Shown one piece after another: positions 1 to 7,524 of a DNA stretch of 8,522 nucleotides. Origin of the DNA: Candidatus Cloacimonadota bacterium (GTDB lineage: Bacteria; Cloacimonadota; Cloacimonadia; Cloacimonadales; Cloacimonadaceae); the NCBI GenBank assembly GCA_023230245.1, contig JALNXT010000044.1:1-8522 (forward strand), in the 5' to 3' direction. The stretch's first letter is position 1; each line of letters opens with the position of its first letter. Under the pieces are notes generated by a model. That model was not told the DNA's origin. It was given only the letters and a program-made list of their open reading frames with translations, and searched no databases. Both the position numbers and the translations under genes were made by a program.

Positions 1-118
1 CGGCAATCACCAGCCTGGAAACGGGGATGATTCTGCCTTGCAGCTCGAAATCCACCTGCTGCTCCATCAAACTACGGTAGTTTGGTTCTCGTTTGCCAAG
101 ATGAAAGAACATTTTCAT
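1..118 (-). CDS. N-terminal fragment of an unrecognised protein (3' end outside window)
   Basis: The frame opens with ATG at 118 on the minus strand and stays open to the window edge, giving 39 residues that begin MKMFFHLGKREPNYRSL and continue VDFELQGRIIPVSRLVIA. Its ATG overlaps the TGA of the upstream MFS gene in a 4-nt ATGA arrangement (115-118), which suggests translational coupling and is the main reason for believing it is a gene. A second in-frame ATG lies two codons on (112). The SD is weak: AAGAG ends 4 nt before the first ATG and 10 nt before the second. The fragment is soluble-looking, with no signal peptide or membrane segment. I do not recognise the family, and too little is present to assign a function. 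Confidence 0.6.
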   Translation of the reverse strand, partial: MKMFFHLGKREPNYRSLMEQQVDFELQGRIIPVSRLVIA

Positions 119-1422
119 CGTACTCTTAGCTCCGGTGCAAATTTACGGACACGGTAAACATCGGTGTTTTTGCTAAGCACCAGCATGCGCATGATACCCC
201 GCGAAAACTGGGGTACTAGCTTCAAGCCGTAAATAGACCACACAAAGCAGATTGAGGCGCTGATAAGCAAAGTATAGCGTGCCCCTATTTTACTGGATAA
301 GCTGCCTACTAATAGACTGCCAAAGGGAGACATGCTGGAAAAAGACATGGTGTATAAACTGATAACTCTGCCCCGCATAGAATCCGATACCGTGCTTTGG
401 ATAAGGGTGTTTGTGGTTGCCATAGTCATCATCATGGTAAAGCCGATGAAAAGCATTAGAAACATGCTTAACCAAAGTGACCCGGAAAAAGCAAAGCAAA
501 CCAACGCGATACTAAAACTCATGCCGGTTACGATGAGGCGCAGAGACATACCACGGATGTTCTTCAGCGATGCCAGGATCATCGAACCAGTAAGCGCACC
601 AATCCCAGCCGTGGACATTAACAAGCCCTGCGTGCTGGAATTACCATGCAGGATATCCTTGGCAAAAATAGGCATCAGCGTGGCGTAGGACATGCCAAAC
701 AGAGTGTAAACCGCCAAGTTGGCAATCAGGAAACGAATCGGGAAACTGTGCCAGGAATACTTCCATCCGGCTACTATCTTCTTGATCGTGGATTCTTTGG
801 TGCGAGCCACAGCAGGATAATCTATCTTGATGAAAAACAGGGAGATAATCACCGGGATATAGGAAATGGCATTGATGGCAAAACATACGCCTTCGCTAAA
901 CATGATAATAAGAAAACCACCCACGGCTGGACCAATAAGACGTGCACCATTAAACATGGCAGAATTAGTGGCAATGGCGTTGGGCAGCATACTGCGCTTG
1001 GCAACGAGGTCTATCACAAAGTTCTGCCGGATAGGAGCATCAATGGCGTCTATAATGCCCTGGATAGCTGCTAAAATTAAAATTGGGTATTGCACGTTTT
1101 TGTTGATTACTCCGGTGAGCACCAATATTGCCAAAACAGATGTCTGCACCAAAAACGCCACCTGGGTTAAAATCATCGTGTGATGCCGATTCCATCTATC
1201 TGCCCAAGCACCTGCAAAAGGACTGATGAACACAGATGGGATCATGGAAAGAAAGCTCACCAAACCGAGCAAGAAAGCGGAACCAGTTAAACGATATACA
1301 AACCAGCCCATCGTTGTTCGCTGTATCCAAGTGCCTATTAAAGACACCCCCTGCCCCATAAAGAAAATACGGTAATTACGTATGGTAAGGGATACAAATA
1401 GGCTTTTTAACTTTGCGAACAT
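115..1422 (-). CDS. MFS_3-type (EntS-like) major facilitator exporter, about 12 TM
   Basis: This 435-residue integral membrane protein belongs to the major facilitator superfamily, most like the MFS_3 / EntS branch of proton-driven exporters. After a short cytoplasmic start, the NYRIFFMGQGVSLIGTWIQ region is typical of that branch. The loop 2-3 motif A reads GAWADRWNRH (residues 71-80). DAPIRQNF (about 128-135) matches the conserved loop after TM4. Hydrophobic stretches account for about 12 helices, with a positively charged break near 205-220 between the halves and a basic C-terminal tail from about 408. Family members export siderophores, macrolides or other small molecules; the substrate here cannot be told. 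The ATG at 1422 lies 2 nt after the hslU stop and has no good SD, so translation probably depends on ribosomes finishing hslU. The TGA overlaps the next ATG. It has no obvious functional link to the protease genes upstream. Confidence 0.88.
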   Translation of the reverse strand: MFAKLKSLFVSLTIRNYRIFFMGQGVSLIGTWIQRTTMGWFVYRLTGSAFLLGLVSFLSMIPSVFISPFAGAWADRWNRHHTMILTQVAFLVQTSVLAILVLTGVINKNVQYPILILAAIQGIIDAIDAPIRQNFVIDLVAKRSMLPNAIATNSAMFNGARLIGPAVGGFLIIMFSEGVCFAINAISYIPVIISLFFIKIDYPAVARTKESTIKKIVAGWKYSWHSFPIRFLIANLAVYTLFGMSYATLMPIFAKDILHGNSSTQGLLMSTAGIGALTGSMILASLKNIRGMSLRLIVTGMSFSIALVCFAFSGSLWLSMFLMLFIGFTMMMTMATTNTLIQSTVSDSMRGRVISLYTMSFSSMSPFGSLLVGSLSSKIGARYTLLISASICFVWSIYGLKLVPQFSRGIMRMLVLSKNTDVYRVRKFAPELRVR

Positions 1423-1424
1423 GA

Positions 1425-2789
1425 TTACAGGATAAAACGGGAAAGATCGTCGCTCTCAATAACTGGGGTAAGCCGTTCGCTTACCATCTTTTTGGTGATC
1501 TTAACGGTTTTTAAATCTTGGGACGGCATTGCGAAGAGAAATTCGTCTAACAAGGCATTCATTATCGTATGCAATCTGCGTGCTCCGATATCTTCCATCT
1601 TTTCATTGGCAAGCGCTCCGAAACGGGCTATTTCCTTTATCGCTTCGGGGGCAAACTTGAGATCCACACCTTCACTGCGGAAAATAGCTCGATACTGCTT
1701 GGTAAGAGAGTTCTCCGGTTCGGTTAGTATCCGCTCAAAATCACCCTGTGTGAGGCTATTCAGCTCCACACGAATGGGAAACCTGCCTTGCAATTCTGGG
1801 ATTAAATCCGATGGCTTTGCCGTATGAAAAGCACCGGCGGCAATAAACAGGATATGAGCGGTATCGATCATGCCATGTTTGGTGGGCACCATAGAACCCT
1901 CTATGATAGGTAGTAAATCTCGCTGAACCCCGCTGCGGGATACATCGATGCCTCCATGTTTATCGGTGGTGGCTATTTTATCTATCTCATCGATAAAGAT
2001 AATCCCGTTCTCTTCCACGCTTTGTTTCGCAGTTTCGGTAAGCTTTTCCTTGCTTATCATGCGGTTAATTTCACTCTCTGTGAAGCGTTTCAAAGCATCG
2101 GATACGCTTAGATTTTGTTTCCTGCTATTACCACGCCCCGGCATTAAATTGGAGAGCATTTCGCTAAAATCTATATCCAGCATCTCCATATTGGGATTGG
2201 GCATAACTTCAAAGATAGGGAAGCCATCGTGTTCTGGTTCAATCTCTATCTCTTTATCGTCAAGAGAGCCGGTTAGCAGCTTAGTGCGCATCTTTTCACG
2301 GCTGCGTTGGTAACGCAAAGCCTCAGGAGAATCTGTAGCAGGGTTGCTCTTCTTGCTGCGCTTTCCACGTGGCAGTAATATATCCAGCACCATTTCCACG
2401 GCTGCGTCATGCGCCTGCGGTTTCACCTCTTCCACCATGCGGTCGCGCACCTGGCTAATGGCATTTGCCATCAATTCCCGCACCATGGATTCCACATCAC
2501 GCCCCACATAGCCAACCTCGGTGAATTTGGATGCTTCGACCTTGATAAAGGGTGCTCCCGTAAGCTTGCAGATGCGCCGGGCAATCTCTGTTTTACCGAT
2601 ACCCGTAGGCCCTATCAAGATGATATTGTTAGGGATTATTTCTCCCTTCATATCTCCGGATATTTGTTGCCTGCGCCACCGGTTACGCAAGGCAATGGCT
2701 ACACTGCGCTTGGCTTGGTTCTGCCCAATGATATATTTATCCAATTCCTCCACGATACGCTGCGGAGTAAGGTTTTCTATCTGGTTCAA
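1425..2789 (-). CDS. hslU: HslU, AAA+ unfoldase subunit of the HslUV protease
   Basis: HslU (ClpY) forms hexameric ATPase rings that unfold substrates and feed them into HslV in the cytoplasm. The 454 residues match the family length. The LTPQRIVEELDKYIIGQ start (7-23) is classic HslU. Walker A is GPTGIGKT (60-67), the pore loop is GYVGRD (93-98), the intermediate I domain covers roughly 110-245, Walker B is IIFIDEIDK (263-271), and a GARRL sensor-2 motif lies near the C terminus. The protein ends DDLSRFIL, the conserved tail that docks into HslV and activates it. The start codon is TTG at 2789, directly after the hslV stop (TAA-TTG). It is supported by AGAGGA 7 nt upstream, by the family N terminus and by the lack of any ATG before residue 47. 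Co-translation with hslV is expected. Identification is very secure. Confidence 0.97.
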   Translation of the reverse strand: MNQIENLTPQRIVEELDKYIIGQNQAKRSVAIALRNRWRRQQISGDMKGEIIPNNIILIGPTGIGKTEIARRICKLTGAPFIKVEASKFTEVGYVGRDVESMVRELMANAISQVRDRMVEEVKPQAHDAAVEMVLDILLPRGKRSKKSNPATDSPEALRYQRSREKMRTKLLTGSLDDKEIEIEPEHDGFPIFEVMPNPNMEMLDIDFSEMLSNLMPGRGNSRKQNLSVSDALKRFTESEINRMISKEKLTETAKQSVEENGIIFIDEIDKIATTDKHGGIDVSRSGVQRDLLPIIEGSMVPTKHGMIDTAHILFIAAGAFHTAKPSDLIPELQGRFPIRVELNSLTQGDFERILTEPENSLTKQYRAIFRSEGVDLKFAPEAIKEIARFGALANEKMEDIGARRLHTIMNALLDEFLFAMPSQDLKTVKITKKMVSERLTPVIESDDLSRFIL

Positions 2790-3320
2790 TTAGATTTCCT
2801 CTACTATGTAATTGTTGTTCGTGTAGATACATATCTCGGAAGCTATCAGAATAGCTTCGGTGACTATTTCTTTTGCAGAAAGCTTGGTCTTGGATACCAG
2901 CGCACGCGCAGCGGCAAGGGCATAGTTGCCTCCACTGCCAATGGCAATGATGTTATCATCGGCTTCCAGCACGTCACCCACACCACTGATGAGCAAGATA
3001 CCATCTTTATCTCCGGCAATCAGCATCGCTTCCAGCCTGCGTAATACCTTATCGTGACGCCAGTCTTTTGCCAATTCAATAGCTGATTTGCGTAAGTTAC
3101 CCTTATTGGCATTCAGCTTCTCTTCAAATTTCTCCAGCAAGCTGAATGCATCTGCAGTAGCGCCTGCAAAGCCAATTATCACCTGCCCGTTGAATATCCG
3201 GCGGATCTTGATCGCCTTGCCTTTCAGAATGGTATCGCCAAGGGTTACCTGCCCATCTCCACAGATAGCAGTGTGCCCCTTGTAATGCATTCCTATGATG
3301 GTGGTTCCATGCATATCCAT
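2790..3320 (-). CDS. hslV: HslV, N-terminal-threonine peptidase subunit of HslUV
   Basis: HslV (ClpQ) is the proteasome-related peptidase that forms the double-ring core of HslUV. The protein has 176 residues, the usual length. The sequence opens MDMHG-TTIIGM, so the catalytic nucleophile is predicted to be Thr6, exposed by removing a five-residue leader. Numbered from that threonine, the conserved active-site residues fall where expected: Asp17 in GDGQVTLG (21-28), Lys33 in KIRRI (38-42) and Ser124 in GSGG (128-131). GFAGATADAF (50-59) and the DWRHDKVLRRLEAML segment are also typical. The ATG shares one base with the ftsH stop (TGATG) and has GAGGA 9 nt upstream; a second ATG two codons later is less well placed. 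hslU follows with no spacer, as expected for two subunits of one machine. Confidence 0.97.
   Translation of the reverse strand: MDMHGTTIIGMHYKGHTAICGDGQVTLGDTILKGKAIKIRRIFNGQVIIGFAGATADAFSLLEKFEEKLNANKGNLRKSAIELAKDWRHDKVLRRLEAMLIAGDKDGILLISGVGDVLEADDNIIAIGSGGNYALAAARALVSKTKLSAKEIVTEAILIASEICIYTNNNYIVEEI
2797..2802 (-). promoter_or_regulatory. Ribosome binding site for hslU (supports the TTG start)
   Basis: AGAGGA lies inside the last codons of hslV, 7 nt before TTG at 2789. It decides the start, because no ATG lies near the conserved HslU N terminus. Confidence 0.75.
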
Positions 3321-5515
3321 CAGCTTTCTTCCTCTGGTTCAGGGGTATTTTCTGGTATTTCTTCGGGTATTTCTTCTGCTTGCACAATGATGTCAGTATG
3401 CTCAAAACGCAATTCCAAGGCTTTCCTATATTTTGCATTCACCAGCTCGGGATCTCCAGCATCTATATTAGCCAGAACTAGCTGGAATATCTCATCGGTT
3501 CCGAGTGTCTCTTTTTCTTGTAATTCTATAGCTAGCAGTTCCATAAGTGCTCTGTGGGCAGTAAGAATCTCTTTGGCTTGATCATGTGCTTCGGTAATGA
3601 AGTGGCGAATCTCACTATCCACAATTTGGGAGGTTTCGTCGCTGTGCACATCTCTGCCGCCTATTTCTTTGCCGAGAAACACTTCTCCCTGCTCTTTGCC
3701 AATGGTCATGGGTCCTATTTTGTCGCTCATACCCCAAGTGCAAACCATCTTCTTGGCGATATCCGTGCAGCGTTCCAAATCATTTCCTGCGCCAGTGGTT
3801 AGCTCGCCAAATACTATTTCTTCGGCGGCACGTCCACCCAAAAGGGTAACTAACATCTGCTTCAGATAGCTGCGGGAATAGCCCGTTTTATCGCTTAGCA
3901 AGTAGTGTGTGGCACCACCCGTAAACCCACGCGGGATAATGGAAACCTTGTGCACGGGTTCGGTTTTCTCTTGGAATATAGAGGTAAGCACGTGCCCAAT
4001 TTCATGATAGGCAGTTAAGCGTTTATCTTCTTCCGCAATAACCCGGCTTTTCTTTTCCTTACCGAGGGTGAGCTTGTCTTTTGCTTCTTCAAAATCGTTC
4101 ATTTCAATCTTAGTCTTGTTCTTCGTGGCAGCTATTAACGCAGCTTCATTCACCAAGTTAGCCAGGTCTGCACCGCTAAAACCGGGAGTGCCACGAGAGA
4201 TTAGCTCCAAATGCACATCGTCCGATAAAGGAACTTTGGCAGAGTGGACTTTTAGGATTTCTGTACGCCCCTTAATATCTGGCAAATCAACGGTTACCTG
4301 ACGGTCAAAACGTCCCGGACGCAGCAACGCAGGATCAAGTATATCGGGGCGATTCGTAGCAGCGATAATAATAACCGCTTCATTGGGTTCAAAACCGTCC
4401 ATCTCCACAAGCAACTGATTCAGGGTTTGTTCAGGATCATCGTGTCCGCCACCCAATCCAGTGCCTCTATGTCTGCCCACTGCATCAATCTCGTCAATAA
4501 AGGTAATGCAAGGTGAATTCTTCTTAGCTTGCTCGAAGAGGTCACGAACTCTGGCAGCACCCACACCCACGAACATCTCTACGAAATCCGAACCGCTTAT
4601 CGAAAAGAAGGGTACTCCCGCTTCTCCGGATACGGCTTTTGCCAGCAAGGTTTTACCTGTTCCCGGTCTGCCTACCAATAGCACCCCGCGCGGGATTCTT
4701 CCCCCCAGTCTTTGGAACTTCTTAGGGTCTTTCAGGAATTCCACAATCTCCTGCAACTCTTCTTTTGCCTCATCCACTCCTGCAACATCCTTAAAGGTAA
4801 TGCCGGATTTGCTGGCTTCATGAAGCCGTGCCTTGCTCTTCCCAAAGCTGAATGCCTTGGAATTCTGGCTGCTCATTCCTCTTAAAATAAAGACGTAGAA
4901 TAGGATCAGCAGCAAGATAGGAAATACGCTACTTAAGACCCAGCCCCAGCGGGAAGGCTTTGTGGCATTAACTTTTATCCCTTTGGCGATGAGAGAATCC
5001 ACCAGTTGCGGGCTTTCGAAGGGGAGGGTGCTAACATATTTCTTACCGGCAAGATCGGCATAAAGAATGTCTTTTTCGGTAAACTGCACCTGAGCCACCT
5101 GCCGATTGCTGACCCGCTGGATAAAGTTACTATAGCTCTCTTTGGCTACGGGAGTATTGTCGTTATTCAGCGTGTGGAAAATCACAATCGTCAATATCAC
5201 CAATAGGATCAGCAGCGGAAGAGAGAAGGTATTCTTCTTTGGTTTCATCTTGTTGGGCGAGTTAGGCTGCATGGGAGGAGGGACAATTCCCCCATCTTTC
5301 TTTATCCGCCGTTTAGCCAGGTACATCCGGACGGCACTGATAAGCGATATCGCCAGCAGTGCATAGATAAAGTAATTTATCATCGTGGAGAATTGCTCGA
5401 AAATCGCTCCCGTCTTCTTCATTGCTTCTGGAAGTACGGCGACAGAATCTGATGCTGTAGCGAATAAGCTACTTAGTCCTGCCATACTTAGAGCAGTAAT
5501 AGCCACTTTCTTCAT
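3320..5515 (-). CDS. ftsH: FtsH, membrane-bound AAA+ zinc metalloprotease with an N-terminal extension
   Basis: FtsH hexamers degrade misfolded membrane proteins and regulatory proteins at the inner membrane. The core is complete. There are two canonical TM helices (about 97-113 and 192-211) flanking a periplasmic domain of about 75 residues. Walker A is GRPGTGKT (282-289), the pore motif is FVG (315-317), Walker B is FIDEID (339-344), and arginine fingers sit in the second region of homology (R399, R402). The zinc site is HEIGH (504-508) with D579 as probable third ligand. At 731 residues it is longer than the usual 610-660. The excess is residues 1-90, with a signal-peptide-like stretch (4-21, ending ATA-S), an extra hydrophobic helix (46-62) and a basic R/K patch. 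The tail from about 712 is Glu/Pro-rich. The ATG at 5515 overlaps the hpt stop by 4 nt and has AAGAAGAG 8 nt upstream. An internal ATG at 5248 (Met90) would give a standard-length protein but lacks an SD. Confidence 0.97.
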   Translation of the reverse strand: MKKVAITALSMAGLSSLFATASDSVAVLPEAMKKTGAIFEQFSTMINYFIYALLAISLISAVRMYLAKRRIKKDGGIVPPPMQPNSPNKMKPKKNTFSLPLLILLVILTIVIFHTLNNDNTPVAKESYSNFIQRVSNRQVAQVQFTEKDILYADLAGKKYVSTLPFESPQLVDSLIAKGIKVNATKPSRWGWVLSSVFPILLLILFYVFILRGMSSQNSKAFSFGKSKARLHEASKSGITFKDVAGVDEAKEELQEIVEFLKDPKKFQRLGGRIPRGVLLVGRPGTGKTLLAKAVSGEAGVPFFSISGSDFVEMFVGVGAARVRDLFEQAKKNSPCITFIDEIDAVGRHRGTGLGGGHDDPEQTLNQLLVEMDGFEPNEAVIIIAATNRPDILDPALLRPGRFDRQVTVDLPDIKGRTEILKVHSAKVPLSDDVHLELISRGTPGFSGADLANLVNEAALIAATKNKTKIEMNDFEEAKDKLTLGKEKKSRVIAEEDKRLTAYHEIGHVLTSIFQEKTEPVHKVSIIPRGFTGGATHYLLSDKTGYSRSYLKQMLVTLLGGRAAEEIVFGELTTGAGNDLERCTDIAKKMVCTWGMSDKIGPMTIGKEQGEVFLGKEIGGRDVHSDETSQIVDSEIRHFITEAHDQAKEILTAHRALMELLAIELQEKETLGTDEIFQLVLANIDAGDPELVNAKYRKALELRFEHTDIIVQAEEIPEEIPENTPEPEEES
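3344..3378 (-). repeat. Short imperfect repeat encoding the Glu/Pro-rich FtsH tail
   Basis: On the plus strand GGTATTT recurs at 3344, 3354 and 3366, each followed by a T/C-rich run. On the coding strand it specifies repeated E-E-I-P and related Glu/Pro units at the FtsH C terminus. This is a low-complexity coding repeat, probably grown by slippage, and not a mobile or regulatory element. Confidence 0.4.
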
Positions 5516-6057
5516 TGATATAACTCTTCTTTTAAAATGCCTATATATGGCAGGTTGCGGTAGGTTTCGGCAAAATCCAGCCCATAGCCAACTACGAATT
5601 CGTTCTGTACTTCAAAGCCCACATAATCGAACTTAACTTCTATCTTGTGTGCTTCCGGTTTGTCCAACAGCACGCAGGTGCGTAAACTGCTTGGTTTATG
5701 CTGCCAGAGGTAATCCATGATGTATTGCATGGACAATCCTGAATCTACGATATCTTCCACAATAATCACGTCTCTGCCACAGATATCAATATCGATATCT
5801 TTGCGGATTTTCACGATACCGCTGCTGCTGGTTCCGTCTCCATAGCTCGATATCGCCAGGAAATCCACTTCCATGGGGATGGTTATACTGCGCACCAGAT
5901 CCGCCAAGAAGATAAATCCACCTTTCAGGATGCCGATTAGTATCGGTTTTCTTTCACTATAGTCGTTGGTTATCTCCGATCCGATTTCACGGATGCGAGT
6001 TTGTATCCTATATTCATCAAAGAGTACGGCTGAAATATCACAATTCATCAGATTCAT
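5512..6057 (-). CDS. hpt: Hypoxanthine(-guanine) phosphoribosyltransferase
   Basis: This cytoplasmic purine-salvage enzyme joins hypoxanthine or guanine to PRPP, giving IMP or GMP and pyrophosphate. The protein is about 181 residues, normal for the family. It shows the ILIGILKGGFIFLADL loop-I region, the flexible-loop SSYG, the PRPP-binding motif VEDIVDSGLS and the C-terminal base-binding segment VGFEVQNEFVVGYGLDF. The 6-oxopurine class is clear, but the preference between hypoxanthine and guanine is not. Two ATGs stand in tandem (6060 and 6057). AGAGGA at 6062-6067 leaves only 1 nt before the first but 4 nt before the second, so 6057 is preferred; ATG 6048 is also possible. The gene starts inside the end of tilS (about 20-nt overlap) and ends in an ATGA overlap with ftsH. 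tilS-hpt-ftsH is a widespread order. Confidence 0.96.
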   Translation of the reverse strand: MNLMNCDISAVLFDEYRIQTRIREIGSEITNDYSERKPILIGILKGGFIFLADLVRSITIPMEVDFLAISSYGDGTSSSGIVKIRKDIDIDICGRDVIIVEDIVDSGLSMQYIMDYLWQHKPSSLRTCVLLDKPEAHKIEVKFDYVGFEVQNEFVVGYGLDFAETYRNLPYIGILKEELYQ

Positions 6058-7492
6058 CATTTCCTCTTGCGTTTTTTTTACGGTTTGCTGCCCGTTTAGG
6101 CTTTATTTGTGTGGGTTCGGCTATAATTTGCAAGTAATGCGTGGTGTTTTCATCAAAACGCACTCTCTCATCTACCCGGTGTCCCACGATCCAGAACAGT
6201 TTTTCCCCATCGTCCATGATGGGAACTAATTCCCTATCATATTTCGGTACTTTTTCGTCAATAAAAAACTCTTTCAAACGCTTAAAATGCTCCATACCAA
6301 AGGGGACAAAACGGTCTCCCGGCTTTCTGAATCTGATCTTAAAGGGATAATCAACTTTATCTGCATCGATTAAGATGTGATAGGTTCCACCATCCACAAA
6401 GTAATCCTTGGGTTCCACCCTTAAGTATTTGAAGGTAAAGCGATAATCTCCAAAAACGGCTCTTGCTCTGTCCATATCTATTTCCAGCTCATCTTCGGTA
6501 TTCGCCGTGGTATCTTCTTTCTGGTATAGGTGCAGCTCGTCATACATTTTTTTAACTTTCACTCCCAAGGTCAAGTGCAATTGTTTCGAGCCTTGTGAAT
6601 CTAAGATATCCTGGATAGCCTCAAAATGCACCGCCATGAAATCTGTCTCTTGGTTAGTGATCAACCTGAAAGACTGGCGCAGTACGTAATACTGCTCTAT
6701 ATCGCTTAGTTTCTGTAGGGTAGAAATGCTCAGAACCACTTTCTGCGGGGCATATTCCAGCGCAATCCGTTTGGTTTGCAGCTTTGCCCTGGTCTGCAAT
6801 AACTGGTCTGCCAGGTTAAATATCTCTGCCTGTTTTGCCAATCGCTCTGTGATGGTGTTATTGTATTCTTCTTTAAGTTTGGGAAGCAGGTCGTTGCGTA
6901 TCTTATTGCGGGTAAAGCCATTATCCAGATTACTGGCATCCTGCTGCCAGGGGAGCGAGGCTTCCTGTAATATCTCTTCCAGTTCTGCACGTGTAAAGAT
7001 CAACATGGGATGCACGATATTACCTATCATGGGCTTAATACCCGCCATACCTCCAACTCCTGCACCCCGAAACAAATTCTGCAGCACTGTCTCTGCCTGA
7101 TCGTCACGATGGTGCGCCAGCAGGATTTTATGAAAGGAATAGTTGCTCATCACCTGCTCAAAAGCGTTGAAGCGTAAGGTTCTAGCCTGGCTTTCCAGGT
7201 TGCCACTCTTGGGGACATCCACTCTGCGAATTATCAGCGGCACATTCAGTTTTTGGCATAGCTGTTTCACGGCAAGTTCGTCGGCAGTACTGTCAGCTCC
7301 GCGCAGTTGGTGGTTCACATGCACCACCAAAAGCTTCACATTCAAGCTATGCCTCAGGCGGGAAAACATGTATAACATGGCATTAGAATCCGCGCCTCCG
7401 GAACAGCCTAATATTAGCTTATCTCCGCTATTTATCAGGCAGTTACGGTGTATATTCAGGCTTAGTTTTTTTAAAGCAACCGCTATGTCCAT
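6038..7492 (-). CDS. tilS: TilS, tRNA(Ile) lysidine synthetase
   Basis: TilS uses ATP and lysine to turn C34 of the CAU-anticodon tRNA-Ile into lysidine, so that it reads AUA. It is essential in most bacteria. The PP-loop ATPase motif is SGGADS (31-36), followed by HVNHQLRG (58-65), HHRDDQAET (127-135) and RGAGVGGMAGI (142-152), all diagnostic of TilS. The C-terminal substrate-binding domain is recognisable in FRKPGDRFVPFG, the FFIDEKVP segment and WIVGHRVDERVRF. The 484 residues resemble the longer, B. subtilis-type form. The protein ends in a basic tail (KPKRAANRKKNARG) whose DNA also carries the hpt ribosome binding site. The ATG at 7492 has GGAG 7 nt upstream. It is the first gene of the minus-strand run, facing the 7493-7700 divergent region. 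Confidence 0.97.
   Translation of the reverse strand: MDIAVALKKLSLNIHRNCLINSGDKLILGCSGGADSNAMLYMFSRLRHSLNVKLLVVHVNHQLRGADSTADELAVKQLCQKLNVPLIIRRVDVPKSGNLESQARTLRFNAFEQVMSNYSFHKILLAHHRDDQAETVLQNLFRGAGVGGMAGIKPMIGNIVHPMLIFTRAELEEILQEASLPWQQDASNLDNGFTRNKIRNDLLPKLKEEYNNTITERLAKQAEIFNLADQLLQTRAKLQTKRIALEYAPQKVVLSISTLQKLSDIEQYYVLRQSFRLITNQETDFMAVHFEAIQDILDSQGSKQLHLTLGVKVKKMYDELHLYQKEDTTANTEDELEIDMDRARAVFGDYRFTFKYLRVEPKDYFVDGGTYHILIDADKVDYPFKIRFRKPGDRFVPFGMEHFKRLKEFFIDEKVPKYDRELVPIMDDGEKLFWIVGHRVDERVRFDENTTHYLQIIAEPTQIKPKRAANRKKNARGNDESDEL
6062..6067 (-). promoter_or_regulatory. Ribosome binding site for hpt, inside the tilS tail
   Basis: AGAGGA lies within the tilS coding sequence. Its spacing favours the second of the tandem ATGs (6057) over the first (6060). 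Confidence 0.6.
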
Positions 7493-7499
7493 CTGCTAT

Positions 7500-7503
7500 C
7501 TCC
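7500..7503 (-). promoter_or_regulatory. Ribosome binding site for tilS
   Basis: GGAG lies 7 nt before the ATG at 7492, a normal spacing that supports this start. Confidence 0.7.
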
Positions 7504-7524
7504 ACTATAAATCTATGAAAGGTC

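Noticed and set aside
646..1074. 142-codon plus-strand open frame opposite the MFS gene
   Set aside because: It is antisense to conserved membrane helices of the MFS protein. It has no RBS and no recognisable domain.
2409..3044. Long open frame of 211 codons on the plus strand
   Set aside because: It lies wholly antisense to the conserved hslU and hslV genes, which have intact motifs throughout. Its translation shows no family features, so it is a shadow of those genes.
5246..5248. Internal ATG (Met90) as the true ftsH start
   Set aside because: No SD precedes it. The upstream ATG has AAGAAGAG at good spacing and a 4-nt overlap with hpt, and the extension reads as a coherent signal-plus-helix membrane module. 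It remains a fallback.
7504..7509. TATAGT on the minus strand as a -10 box for tilS
   Set aside because: It sits only about 12 nt before the tilS ATG, so the transcript would start after the GGAG ribosome binding site. The matching -35 position (AAGACA) is poor.
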